From IMG/VR virus record IMGVR_UViG_3300005613_000380, positions 1 through 25,424 of that record: a stretch of 25,424 nt of DNA; one strand, written 5' to 3'. Positions within the stretch are counted from its first letter, which is position 1; each line of letters begins with the position of its first letter. This document shows, piece by piece, positions 13,304 to 21,923 of the stretch. A program made the position numbers and the translations under genes. This stretch comes from a virus. A model generated the notes under the pieces. That model saw nothing but the letters and a program-made list of their open reading frames with translations. It was not told where the DNA came from and ran no database searches.

Positions 13304-15322
13304 GTGAAAAAGAAGCATGTCCTGTTTGTGGGAGAACACCCCTACTCAGGGGTCGGCAACGGCAATATGATGGCCGCGATTCTTTCTCAAGTGAATCTGG
13401 AAAAATACAAAATTGCCTGCTTCTGCGCCCGAGACGTGGATCCCATCAACTTCATTTTCGATCCGCTGCCCATGACCATTGTCAATGCTACAACCCCCGA
13501 CGACTTTTGGGGCCACAGCAACCTGCTCAGCCTGTTGCAACGGCTGGAACTGGACATCCTTTGCTTTGTGGGCATCGACATCTGGCAGTACCATCGCATA
13601 TGGAACCGTATCGTCAACCTTCGGAACCAACGGGGATTCAAGATCGTATTCATCTTTCCTTACGATGTGCAGGACGTGCGGCTGGACTGGATTCACCTGA
13701 TCAACGACTGCGACGCGCCGTGCGTGTATTCACAGTATGGACTGAATACGATCAAAGACCATTGTCCGAATGCAAGATACTTCCGCCCCCCGCTGTGGAA
13801 CCACGAGCAGTTCAAACCGCTGGAAGACAGGCAGGCCGCCAGGAAAAGTTATTTCCCAAGCGTGCCGAACGATCATGTGATTTTTGGCTTTGTGGGCAAA
13901 AACCAGATCCGCAAATCCCCGGAACGATTACTGAAGGCGTTTTTTGAGGCCAAACAGGAAAACCCCAACATGACCCTGTATCTGCATACCGACTTTGACA
14001 AGGGCGTTTACAACCTGAAGCAGATCGCACGGGACATGGGCGCCCGATCCGGCGACCTCATCAGTAAGACGCCGGGCATCTATCCTGTCGAGCGGATGGT
14101 CAGCGTCTACAATGCCATTGACTGCCTGGTGAACTGTTCGATGCAAGAAGGTCTATCATGGACCCCGGTGGAGGCCATGCTGTGCGGGACCCCCTGCATC
14201 TTGTCCGACACCACGGCTCAGACGGAACTGGGGCTGGGAGTGGCCGAAATGGTTCCCTGCAACGACCTGGCGTTCGTGCCCATGGTGACCGAAGGCGGCG
14301 AATCGCACGTGGAGGCCAGGGCCTGCCGGGTACAGGACATCAAGCGGGCCATGCTCAAGGTGGCGGCAGATCCGGGACTCAGAGAAGAGATGGGTCGAAA
14401 GAGCCTGGAGCAGGGGCAAAGCTGGGTGGCGGGCATAGACAATGTCAACGACGTGCTGGATGCGGCTACGAAGGTCAAACCGAGGCCCAAAGCCAAGAAG
14501 GTCTTGTTTGCCCAATATTCATCCGCAGGCGATGTGCTCATGACCACGCAATGCTTCAAGGGAATCAAAGCGCGACACAAGAACATGCCGCTGGTCTACA
14601 TGACGCAGCCCATGTATCAGGATATCGTTGCTGAAAACCCATATGTGGATGAGATCATCGACTGGGATGAGCGCAGCCTCAAGGACTATCATGTGGTCTA
14701 CAACCCCCACGGCGAGCATATTCTGCATGGCGGGTTCAACAACCTGGATGTACCGCTTTACAGCATGTATCCGTATTTTTGCAAGGTGGATGCGGATGAG
14801 ATAGCGATCCAAGCCGTGGAGCCGGAAGAGGCTTTTTGGGACAAAAACAACGAAAGACCGATAGACTACCTCGTTGTCCACACCACAGGCGGCAGCAAGA
14901 TGTATCGGTCCTATCCCCATATGGACGTGGCCCTCAAGAATATCGGCCTTCCCATCGTCCAACTGGGCGGGGCCTCTGACATCCGTTGTAAATCGGACAT
15001 CGATCTTTGCGGTAAGCTCACTTTCAGGGAGAGCGCCTGGGTCATGAAACGCGCCAAAGCCGCGGTCGTCATAGACAGTTTCTTGTCGCATCTGGCCGGT
15101 GCAGTGGGGACGAATGCGGTGGTCTTGTACGGCCCGGCCCCCGCCAGAGTGGTCGGCCCACGGGCGCAACACGGAGCGCAGATCATCAACCTTCAGCCGG
15201 ATATGCTGGCCGTGTGCAAGATCATGAGCCATTGCTGGGGAACCAACCCCCAATGTCAAAGTCCCTGTATTCACACAATCTCGCCAACGAGAATCAAGAA
15301 GGCCCTGAAGGAGTTGTTATGA
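13304..15322 (+). CDS. Two-domain glycosyltransferase, GT4-GT9 fusion
   Basis: 672 residues; CTGGAGGTGA precedes GTG 13304. Residues ~1-395 form a GT-B enzyme of family GT4 with an EX7E motif at E282-E290 (EGLSWTPVEAM). Residues ~397-672 resemble GT9 heptosyltransferases: SSAGDVLMTTQCFKGIKARH, HTTGG at about 526-530, and AVVIDSFLSHLAGAVGTNAVVLYGP with D591. GT4 enzymes transfer from NDP-sugars; GT9 enzymes usually add heptose. One chain could therefore carry out two successive sugar additions. This is the first and largest gene of the cassette and has its own strong ribosome binding site. Confidence 0.85.
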   Translation: MKKKHVLFVGEHPYSGVGNGNMMAAILSQVNLEKYKIACFCARDVDPINFIFDPLPMTIVNATTPDDFWGHSNLLSLLQRLELDILCFVGIDIWQYHRIWNRIVNLRNQRGFKIVFIFPYDVQDVRLDWIHLINDCDAPCVYSQYGLNTIKDHCPNARYFRPPLWNHEQFKPLEDRQAARKSYFPSVPNDHVIFGFVGKNQIRKSPERLLKAFFEAKQENPNMTLYLHTDFDKGVYNLKQIARDMGARSGDLISKTPGIYPVERMVSVYNAIDCLVNCSMQEGLSWTPVEAMLCGTPCILSDTTAQTELGLGVAEMVPCNDLAFVPMVTEGGESHVEARACRVQDIKRAMLKVAADPGLREEMGRKSLEQGQSWVAGIDNVNDVLDAATKVKPRPKAKKVLFAQYSSAGDVLMTTQCFKGIKARHKNMPLVYMTQPMYQDIVAENPYVDEIIDWDERSLKDYHVVYNPHGEHILHGGFNNLDVPLYSMYPYFCKVDADEIAIQAVEPEEAFWDKNNERPIDYLVVHTTGGSKMYRSYPHMDVALKNIGLPIVQLGGASDIRCKSDIDLCGKLTFRESAWVMKRAKAAVVIDSFLSHLAGAVGTNAVVLYGPAPARVVGPRAQHGAQIINLQPDMLAVCKIMSHCWGTNPQCQSPCIHTISPTRIKKALKELL

Positions 15323-16059
15323 TCATCGGTATGAAATGCCTCAATGAAGAAGCGGCCGTCAAGCCCGTCATCGGAGACATCCATGATGAGCCATGGGTGG
15401 ATCGGATCATTGTGATCGACGGCTGGTCATCCGACGATACGGTCTATGAGCTGAAGCAGTTCCCCAAGGTCGAGGTTTACCCGCACAAATGGGAGAAATG
15501 GTTCCATGCCCAAGAAGTCGTCCAGTCCAACATCTTGTTGCAGTACATACCTCTGGGATCCACATTCTTCATCCTGGATTTTGATGAAAGATGTTCGCCG
15601 GAACTCAAATCACTACTTTCTGACATCGACCAGTCCGGTATGCCCGACGACGTGGACTGTGTCCATGTGTCCCGAAAGTCCTATGAGCTTATGCGATTCG
15701 ATGATTCGCCGTTTGCTATGCCCGACGAGGCAACCGGGTTCTGGCTGACAAGCCATCAGATCGGCCAGTACCCCGACTTTCAGTTGCGGATCATCCGGCG
15801 CAAGCTGGGGATGCACTGGGTCAACTCCCCGCACCACATCATGTATGGACTGCGGGAAGGGCTGTTTACCAACAAAAACATTCAGGCCGACCTGATTCAT
15901 TACCATGGCAAGGAAGACGCCAGGGATCGGCATGGCATCGAGCGGCAATGGCTGCGACACCAGGCCATGCGGCGCAAACTGGGTCTCGAAGCCGATGTGT
16001 TTGAATGCGATCCTCAACCTGAAATGGCACACTATGCGGAACCGGAGCATTGGGAATGA
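15319..16059 (+). CDS. GT2-like glycosyltransferase
   Basis: 246 residues from ATG 15319, overlapping the previous TGA; AAGGAG lies upstream. The start MIIGMKCLNEEAAV, then IIVIDGWSSDDT (D34) and FFILDFDERCSPEL (DFD at 87-89), are GT-A fold motifs of family GT2: nucleotide-sugar binding and a metal-binding DxD. A C-terminal HHIMYGLREG...LIHYHGK region carries histidines often used in substrate binding. Donor and acceptor are unknown. Confidence 0.82.
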   Translation: MIIGMKCLNEEAAVKPVIGDIHDEPWVDRIIVIDGWSSDDTVYELKQFPKVEVYPHKWEKWFHAQEVVQSNILLQYIPLGSTFFILDFDERCSPELKSLLSDIDQSGMPDDVDCVHVSRKSYELMRFDDSPFAMPDEATGFWLTSHQIGQYPDFQLRIIRRKLGMHWVNSPHHIMYGLREGLFTNKNIQADLIHYHGKEDARDRHGIERQWLRHQAMRRKLGLEADVFECDPQPEMAHYAEPEHWE

Positions 16060-16256
16060 TCGGCATTTTGGACTTTAAGCCATCAAATGTCTTACCGGAA
16101 GAAATCGTTGAATTTTTCGCTGAATATTGGGCGGATGAGATCAATGAACGGGAAGAAAACCTGGGCGAGTTTATCCAGCGGGTCGCGGAATACGCGCTGA
16201 TCACAGAAGCAAGGGCCTACATGAGCCAGTATGGCGACATAGGAGCTGTGGCATGA
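16056..16256 (+). CDS. Small hypothetical protein in glycan cassette (66 aa)
   Basis: ATG 16056 overlaps the previous stop, and its stop overlaps the next start (ATGA-type junctions on both sides), so it is translated in the operon. The product is MIGILDFKPSNVLPEEIVEF..., acidic, helical and without cysteines. It could be a partner of the adjacent radical SAM enzyme, as small acidic proteins often are, but nothing in the sequence proves it. Confidence 0.55.
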   Translation: MIGILDFKPSNVLPEEIVEFFAEYWADEINEREENLGEFIQRVAEYALITEARAYMSQYGDIGAVA

Positions 16257-17098
16257 AACCCATCTACGATATGTACATCGTCAACATCGACATCACCAAA
16301 CACTGCCACCATGCGTGCCCTTACTGCATTCGGTACATGCGGCATTTGAGCCCGGACAAGAAATACCACATGAGCCTGAAGGACTTCCAGAAGGCCCTTG
16401 ACTCTCTGGTAGGCTGGCCCAACGAGATTGGTTTGTGCGGCGGTGAACCGACGCTGCATCCCCAGTTCCCCGAGATCCTTCGGCTGATCAACGAGCATAA
16501 GGCCAAATACCCCGGCAGCCGGTTTCAGATGTTTACGGCCCACAGGGGGAACTTCGAGAAATACCATTCTCTGTTGCAGGGCGCCCTCTGCTGCGTTCAT
16601 CTCAACGAGCACAACGATGCGCAAAAGTCGGTTTGCCTGCACCAGCCCTCTACCGTAGCCATCGGCGAGGTGGTGGCAGATGAAACACTGAGAGAATCCC
16701 TGATCGACGATTGCTGGGTTCAAAAGACGTGGGCGCCGGTGATCAACGAAAAGGGCGCCTACTTCTGCGAGGTGGCTGGATCTATGGCCACGGTCATTGA
16801 CGGGCCGGACGGCTTTCCCATTGAACCGGGATGGTGGGACAAGACGCCCGAGCAGTACCAGGAACAGCGGGATTTCTTCTGTAAGCGATGCGGCATGGCC
16901 CTTCCCATGCAGCGGGACCTGCTGGGGTCACAGAAAGAGAAGTTCACCCCGAAACTGCTGGCCGAGTTCAAGCAGCATGACGCACCCAGAATGAGCGACA
17001 AGGATGTGGATATGGTGGGCTATCGGTTTTCCACCAAAGATATTGAAAAAAACCGGGATGGTTGGGACCCGGGGAACTACAGACAGGATTTGCAATGA
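16253..17098 (+). CDS. Radical SAM enzyme with C-terminal Cys motifs
   Basis: 281 residues. The canonical CX3CX2C [4Fe-4S]/SAM motif is C18-H-H-A-C22-P-Y-C25, and GGEPT at 63-67 positions SAM. C172 and C210/C213 (FFCKRCG) near the C-terminus suggest auxiliary cluster or zinc binding, as in SPASM/twitch-type enzymes. Such enzymes make radical modifications of peptides, sugars or cofactors. Lying among glycosyltransferases, it may modify a sugar or an acceptor protein (inference). Confidence 0.85.
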   Translation: MKPIYDMYIVNIDITKHCHHACPYCIRYMRHLSPDKKYHMSLKDFQKALDSLVGWPNEIGLCGGEPTLHPQFPEILRLINEHKAKYPGSRFQMFTAHRGNFEKYHSLLQGALCCVHLNEHNDAQKSVCLHQPSTVAIGEVVADETLRESLIDDCWVQKTWAPVINEKGAYFCEVAGSMATVIDGPDGFPIEPGWWDKTPEQYQEQRDFFCKRCGMALPMQRDLLGSQKEKFTPKLLAEFKQHDAPRMSDKDVDMVGYRFSTKDIEKNRDGWDPGNYRQDLQ

Positions 17099-17844
17099 GA
17101 ATCAGCGTCATCACAGCCTGGGGAGATGAGCATCTGTTGGCCCCCTACTTCTGCCGGCATTATTCTTTTGCAGACGAGATCATCGTCCTGATGGGACCGG
17201 GGATAAGCCAAGAGACCTGTGAGATATGCGATGGGTTCCCCAACGTGAAGGTCCGGGAGGTCCCCTATCCCAACGGCAAGTGGGATATGGACGTGAAGCA
17301 GGATGCTTTGACGTACACGGCCCACAATGAGGTTCAGGGGGACTGGGTGATCCTGGTGGATGCCGATGAGTTTGTCTTCCCCATGGCCCCGACCCCGGCC
17401 AATACTCTGGAGCCCATATTCGATCCAAGGCCGTTTCTGGAAACGGTTGACGGCAACGTGGTTATGGCTGCCATGTGGCACGTGTATCGGAATGTGAACG
17501 ACAAGGACTTGGATCCCAGACAACCGCCGTTGTTTCAGCGATGCTATGGCGACCCCGAAATCGAGCACCATTACATCAAACCCATCGTGGTGAAGCCCCG
17601 TGAAAGCCATATCAAATGGCACATAGGCGCTCACAGGTATTTCGACAATGAGCATATCCAAGTGTCGAGCAAGCGGTTCTACGGCGTTCACTGGCACTGG
17701 GCCGATGTGGATATCGCCATCGCCAGACACAGGATGGTATCGGAAAGAATTGTGGATCCCCAGAAGTGGCTAACCGATGCTACAGACGAAAACATGATTC
17801 GAGCACGGTGCGAGGCGCATAGGAATGACCCGAGACTGTTCTGA
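17095..17844 (+). CDS. GT-A type glycosyltransferase (GT2/GT92-like)
   Basis: 249 residues; ATG 17095 overlaps the previous TGA. The start MRISVITAWGDEHLLAPYFC and DWVILVDADEFVFP (DAD at 89-91) match the GT2/GT92-type 'DADEF' enzymes, where DxD binds the metal-nucleotide-sugar. A later IKWHIGAHRYF...VHWHWADVD section is rich in His and Trp and probably forms the acceptor site. Sugar specificity cannot be read from the sequence. Confidence 0.8.
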   Translation: MRISVITAWGDEHLLAPYFCRHYSFADEIIVLMGPGISQETCEICDGFPNVKVREVPYPNGKWDMDVKQDALTYTAHNEVQGDWVILVDADEFVFPMAPTPANTLEPIFDPRPFLETVDGNVVMAAMWHVYRNVNDKDLDPRQPPLFQRCYGDPEIEHHYIKPIVVKPRESHIKWHIGAHRYFDNEHIQVSSKRFYGVHWHWADVDIAIARHRMVSERIVDPQKWLTDATDENMIRARCEAHRNDPRLF

Positions 17845-18370
17845 GATCGAAGCCGAATTCCAACGGCGCAAGGTGCTCACCCTGGACATCAATGAGCATC
17901 TTGAGACTCTTCGGCAGCTTGCTTCCCAGGTGGCCCACGTGACCGAGTTCGGCGTTCGGGAAGGTCACTCGACGGTAGCCTTGGCGGCAGGGAAACCTGC
18001 GGTTTTAATCTCTTACGACATCCGACATCCCGGCCATGGATTGTTGGAGTTGATTTGGGAATGCGTGCCTGACTACAAGTTCGTCATGGAGAATACCCTG
18101 GAGGCCGTTATTGAGCCGACGGACCTGCTGTTGATTGATTCATACCACACCTATAGCCAGTTGAAGCAGGAACTTGAAAGACATGCAGGCAAGGTGAGTT
18201 ACTGCATTGCGCTGCATGACACGGAAACATTCGGTGATACAGGAGAAGACGGGACGTCTCCAGGTCTTCGGCAAGCGGTAAAAGAATTTTGCGACGCTCA
18301 CCCAGATGAATGGTTCGAGGTGGAGCACTACCCCAACAACAACGGCTTGACCGTATTGTCGAGAGGATAA
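17825..18370 (+). CDS. Class I SAM-dependent methyltransferase (Methyltransf_24-like)
   Basis: 181 residues; ATG 17825 overlaps the previous gene by 20 bases. The SAM site is VTEFGVREGHSTV (E41-G43-G47), followed by ISYDIRHP and DLLLIDSYHTYSQLKQEL (D100-D105). The DSxHxY pattern is characteristic of the Methyltransf_24/cephalosporin-hydroxylase group that O-methylates small molecules and sugars. It may cap a glycan end here (inference). Confidence 0.8.
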   Translation: MTRDCSEIEAEFQRRKVLTLDINEHLETLRQLASQVAHVTEFGVREGHSTVALAAGKPAVLISYDIRHPGHGLLELIWECVPDYKFVMENTLEAVIEPTDLLLIDSYHTYSQLKQELERHAGKVSYCIALHDTETFGDTGEDGTSPGLRQAVKEFCDAHPDEWFEVEHYPNNNGLTVLSRG

Positions 18371-18945
18371 TGAGCGATCATCCCTTTATAGAAGTTGTCA
18401 TCCCCTACGAGCCCTGTAAGCGGTCTGGGAAGGCGTACAACCGGGCCATGGAACACGCCTCTGACTGGGTGCTCATATTGGACCACGACCTCTTTCTGGC
18501 ATGTGCCAACTGGTATGAAGCGGCCTTGGATGCCGTGACCAAGCTGGGCCACAGGGCGGGCTGGATATCTGCTGTTACCAACCGGACCCCGTGTGCCATG
18601 CAGAAATCCCAAGGGTGCCCCGAGGGAAGCGACAACCTGATCGACCATATCCATTGGGCTGAGAGGGTCTGGAAAGACCATGGCAGCAGTACGGTTCATC
18701 ATGATGGACTGGGCTATACCGGGTTCTGGATTCTGACCCATAAAGAGGCATGGGAGAAGGTGGGGGGATTCCCTGAAGACAAAGGCTTTCACGTGGACAG
18801 CGCCTATTGCGAGGCCCTGTTCAATGCCGGGTATCAAGCCCACGTGATGCCTGGGGTCTACGTTTATCATCTGATGGATCGGAAAAACGAAGTGTGGAAG
18901 TGGAATCGATGGAAAAACTTTGGAACTGAGTGGAGGGTGTTGTGA
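18370..18945 (+). CDS. Glycosyltransferase family 2-like protein
   Basis: 191 residues; ATG 18370 shares a base with the previous TAA. It contains VVIPYEPCKRSGKAYNRAM, the DxD in DWVLILDHDLFL (D38-D40), and the C-terminal GFWILTHKEAWEKVGGFPED...VYVYHLMDRK typical of GT2 acceptor-binding regions. It is short for the family because the first beta-alpha unit is reduced, yet the main motifs are present. It likely adds one sugar in the same pathway. Confidence 0.8.
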   Translation: MSDHPFIEVVIPYEPCKRSGKAYNRAMEHASDWVLILDHDLFLACANWYEAALDAVTKLGHRAGWISAVTNRTPCAMQKSQGCPEGSDNLIDHIHWAERVWKDHGSSTVHHDGLGYTGFWILTHKEAWEKVGGFPEDKGFHVDSAYCEALFNAGYQAHVMPGVYVYHLMDRKNEVWKWNRWKNFGTEWRVL

Positions 18946-19256
18946 CCATATTCGTCTGCAAAATGTGCGGCCGGTCCATCCGGCAGGAAGAGAAGCCCAT
19001 GTGCTGCTATTTCGATCGCATGGACGCCATTGAAAACATCGGCGATGAGGACGCAATGAAGATGGGGCTGAGCATCCCGGAAGGCGAACGGTTCGAGTTC
19101 CCGGGGGATGTACAGTGGGACCCGGATACGGGAAAACCAGCAAAAATAAATTTGGTTCCAAAATACAGTAAGTCTGGCTGGCCAGAGGCTTTGGTCCCAG
19201 AGGGAAAAACGCTCCATCAGTTCCAGAACGCCATTATGGCAAGGGTGCGACAATGA
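18942..19256 (+). CDS. Small zinc-ribbon protein (104 aa)
   Basis: GTG 18942 overlaps the previous TGA; GGAGG ends five bases upstream. The N-terminal TIFVCKMCGRSIRQEEKPMCCYF has CX2C (C6, C9) and CC (C21, C22), which resembles a zinc ribbon. The remainder is polar, with a C-terminal EGKTLHQFQNAIMARVRQ helix. It may be a structural or adaptor component of a modification complex. The function is unknown. Confidence 0.55.
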   Translation: MTIFVCKMCGRSIRQEEKPMCCYFDRMDAIENIGDEDAMKMGLSIPEGERFEFPGDVQWDPDTGKPAKINLVPKYSKSGWPEALVPEGKTLHQFQNAIMARVRQ

Positions 19257-20116
19257 CCATCTCCATCGCCATCAACCTCGACACCCGACCCGGCTTCCTT
19301 GAGCAGAAGACCGAGCAGGGCACAATGCTGAACGGCACCCGGTCGCTGGATTTCTTTACCGATGGGGTTATCAACAAGGTCCGGTTCTTTGAGGGTCACG
19401 ATATCGAGACGACCGTGTTCATCGACGTTCACGATCCGCTGCCGAAAGAGACCCAGGACAGGCTGCTGGAGATGCAGACGAACGGGATCATCGACAATCT
19501 GGTGTTCAACCGGCATACGGAAAAGTATCTTGGAGAATACTTCCCAAAATGGAACGACCTAAACTTCCTGAACGCCATGACCATTACCCGTGGGGACTAC
19601 CTGGTTCACTTTGACGGCGACATGAACGCCTTCATCGAGGACCGGAGCGTTGTTGATGAATGGCTGAAATGGCTGGATGAGGAGAAATACCAATATATCT
19701 GCTACCCCAGCCAGCATTCACCCGGGCCTGCGGTAGACGGGAGGTATAAGTCATACTGGTGGGCCAGCACTCGGTTTTTTATCACCAAGCGGATGAACGA
19801 TCTGTACCCCAATATATCTGAGTACAGTGAAATCGTGAAATGCCTCAGCGATTCGAATTACCTTTTCAAAAACTATGCTGAAGATCCAAATGAACCAAAA
19901 AATCCATGGCTTGAGCACATCCTCGGCATGTGGGCGGTAAGCCAGAAACGGGTTTACTATCCCCCCATCGAACCCAACCGCTATCTCATCTTTGCATGGT
20001 CCCGGTATTACTCTGGCGTGTTGCAGCACCTCAACGAATGGCCTTACGAAAAGGTTGTCGAATACGTGAACAAGATCAGCTACCCGTGCGATGTGGCGGC
20101 TCAGGAGATCAAATGA
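19253..20116 (+). CDS. Glycosyltransferase-like protein (GT-A fold)
   Basis: 287 residues; ATG 19253 overlaps the previous stop. MTISIAINLDTRPGFLEQKT... begins a Rossmann-like strand, and GDYLVHFDGDMNAFI carries DGD at 121-123, the metal-binding position of GT-A enzymes. Later, YWWASTRFFITKRMNDLYP and the LEHILGMWAVSQKRVYYPP region fit acceptor-side sequences. Resemblance to GT2 is weaker than that of its neighbours, so family is uncertain. Confidence 0.65.
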   Translation: MTISIAINLDTRPGFLEQKTEQGTMLNGTRSLDFFTDGVINKVRFFEGHDIETTVFIDVHDPLPKETQDRLLEMQTNGIIDNLVFNRHTEKYLGEYFPKWNDLNFLNAMTITRGDYLVHFDGDMNAFIEDRSVVDEWLKWLDEEKYQYICYPSQHSPGPAVDGRYKSYWWASTRFFITKRMNDLYPNISEYSEIVKCLSDSNYLFKNYAEDPNEPKNPWLEHILGMWAVSQKRVYYPPIEPNRYLIFAWSRYYSGVLQHLNEWPYEKVVEYVNKISYPCDVAAQEIK

Positions 20117-21189
20117 AAATAGCTCTGACAGGCAATGTTTTTCCTTTCGGCATCGGCCACAGTTACGGCGGCGAGCGCATTCTTGGCTACCTGGTGAAGG
20201 AACTGGCGAATCTGGGCCATGAGGTTTATCTATTTGCCAGAGCGGGGACCAACGTCCCGGAAGCCACTGACTACATCCCGGTCGGTCCGCTGACCAACGC
20301 AGAGGACGTGCATTTTGAAGCGGCCAAGAAATACTTTGCCAATGCCGGGTTTGATCCTGATGTTTATTTTTGTGGCTACTTTGGCGAGGGCTGGTATCCC
20401 GAAACCCAGGAGCGGTGGCCCTATTGCGAATTGGTGTGGAATGTCTGGTGTCATTCGTGGTGGCAACTCAAGCAAAAACCTTTCAATGTGGTGACGTACT
20501 CCAAAATATTACAGGAGGACTTTCAGCGCCAGAACATTGAAACTACCATGATTCATTATGGTCTTCCCAAAGACCTGTACGCCTTCCAGCCCAAGAAAGA
20601 GAATTACGCCTGCTGGATCGGCAAACTGGAAGGCGGCAAGGCCCCCCGCATCGGCATCGAACTGGCCAGGGCCGCAGGGGTCAAATTGGTGGTCATGGGG
20701 CCTCCTTACAATACCGGGACCTTCTGGAATGAGGTCTATCCCTACATCGACAATAAGACGGTCTTTTGGGTGCGCGGTGTGGATGACGCCATGAAGTACG
20801 AAATTATGAGCAAGGCCAAGTGCCTGATCTATTCAAACGATAACTCATGGAAAGAACACTTCGGGATCATCATGGCCGAGGCCCTGGCCATGGGGACTCC
20901 CGTGGTCGGCATGAACCGGATCAACCAGGACTGCTCCATTGTGGTGGACAAGATCATCGAACACGGCAAGCACGGGTTCATCCTCAATTACCGGGATTCC
21001 AATAACCTTCAGGAGATCCTCGACGCCGGCGTCCCCCTGATCAACCGTATCCACGAGATCGACCCTGCCGACTGCCGGCAACAGTTCGAGGATCGGTTTA
21101 CCGCGGACCTGATGGCCCGAAGATACGAATGGCTGTTCGAGCGGATTGCGCAAGGTCAACGATTTGGAAGCGTGGAGGTGCCGTTTTGA
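20113..21189 (+). CDS. GT4 glycosyltransferase
   Basis: 358 residues; ATG 20113 overlaps the previous TGA. N-terminal FPFGIGHSYGGERILGYLVKEL and HEVYLFARAG are the acceptor-binding Rossmann start of GT-B enzymes. The EX7E motif is E248-HFGIIMA-E256 in KEHFGIIMAEALAMGTPVVGMN, which binds the NDP-sugar. It ends with a C-terminal helix returning to the first domain. It is a retaining enzyme, in line with the family. Confidence 0.88.
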   Translation: MKIALTGNVFPFGIGHSYGGERILGYLVKELANLGHEVYLFARAGTNVPEATDYIPVGPLTNAEDVHFEAAKKYFANAGFDPDVYFCGYFGEGWYPETQERWPYCELVWNVWCHSWWQLKQKPFNVVTYSKILQEDFQRQNIETTMIHYGLPKDLYAFQPKKENYACWIGKLEGGKAPRIGIELARAAGVKLVVMGPPYNTGTFWNEVYPYIDNKTVFWVRGVDDAMKYEIMSKAKCLIYSNDNSWKEHFGIIMAEALAMGTPVVGMNRINQDCSIVVDKIIEHGKHGFILNYRDSNNLQEILDAGVPLINRIHEIDPADCRQQFEDRFTADLMARRYEWLFERIAQGQRFGSVEVPF

Positions 21190-21923
21190 TCATTTCCGCA
21201 CAGAGAGAAACCCGACCTATGGGGGACAGAAGAGTTCTGTACTACCTGGAGCAGAAGGGCTTCTATCGTTGCATCGACTTTGGCGGGGTACAAAGGCCCT
21301 GGGCCTCTAAGCATGTGACCACCTACGTGGATCTGGTAAGCCCGAAAGAGTGGGAGAAGCGATACCCGGGGATGTATGACGATCACCCCGAGATATGGGA
21401 ATCCAGGCTTATTCAGGCCGATTGCGAGAACCTGGATACCTGGGCGTTGCTGGCTGATGAAGTTGAACAAAACGGACGGTTCGACTTCGCTATCAGCACG
21501 CATATGGTGGAACACCTGATGAACCCGAAGGCTTTCTTTGAGATGCTGCCGATGGTTGCGAGGCAAGGCTACATCGGCGTCCCCAACAAGATATTTGAGT
21601 TGGGTTGTGGCCGGGAGTTCACTGAAGAAGGGATTGAACGTCTGGGCCTGACCGGAACCTATCGCGGCGCCTTCCCCCATCGGTGGATCAGCACGATCAA
21701 GGACAACGTGCTGTGGCTGTTCCCTAAGCTGGGCGTCCTTGAATATGTGAACCTGGGATTTGAAGACACCCTGAAACATTACGAACCATTGGAATGGGGT
21801 CAGTTGGGGTTCTTCTGGGAAGACGACATCCCGGTGAGGCTGGTGACGGATGCGGACATCGGGTTCCCGAATCCCCAGGCCGCCATAGACTTTTACAGAA
21901 AGGAGTTGAGAGACGGGCTATGA
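21186..21923 (+). CDS. Class I SAM-dependent methyltransferase-like protein
   Basis: 245 residues. I chose TTG 21186 because GGAGG (21174-21178) lies 7 bases upstream and the codon overlaps the previous TGA. FYRCIDFGG (SAM-binding strand), TYVDLVSPKEW, RFDFAISTHMVEHLMNPKAFF (H106-MVEHL) and GYIGVPNKIFEL follow the Methyltransf_11/23 outline. The first glycine motif is eroded (DFGGVQRPW), so activity is likely but not certain. Confidence 0.65.
   Translation: MIISAQRETRPMGDRRVLYYLEQKGFYRCIDFGGVQRPWASKHVTTYVDLVSPKEWEKRYPGMYDDHPEIWESRLIQADCENLDTWALLADEVEQNGRFDFAISTHMVEHLMNPKAFFEMLPMVARQGYIGVPNKIFELGCGREFTEEGIERLGLTGTYRGAFPHRWISTIKDNVLWLFPKLGVLEYVNLGFEDTLKHYEPLEWGQLGFFWEDDIPVRLVTDADIGFPNPQAAIDFYRKELRDGL

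Noticed and set aside
13297-13947. 216-codon + frame beginning MKREKEACPVCGRTPL, with a CPVC pair
   Set aside because: Overlaps the GT4 domain in another frame. The CPVC match is chance; the rest is Arg/Pro/Gln-rich shadow sequence.
14519-15274. 251-codon minus-strand frame inside the GT4-GT9 gene
   Set aside because: Complementary to a strongly conserved GT9 domain; no recognisable protein content.
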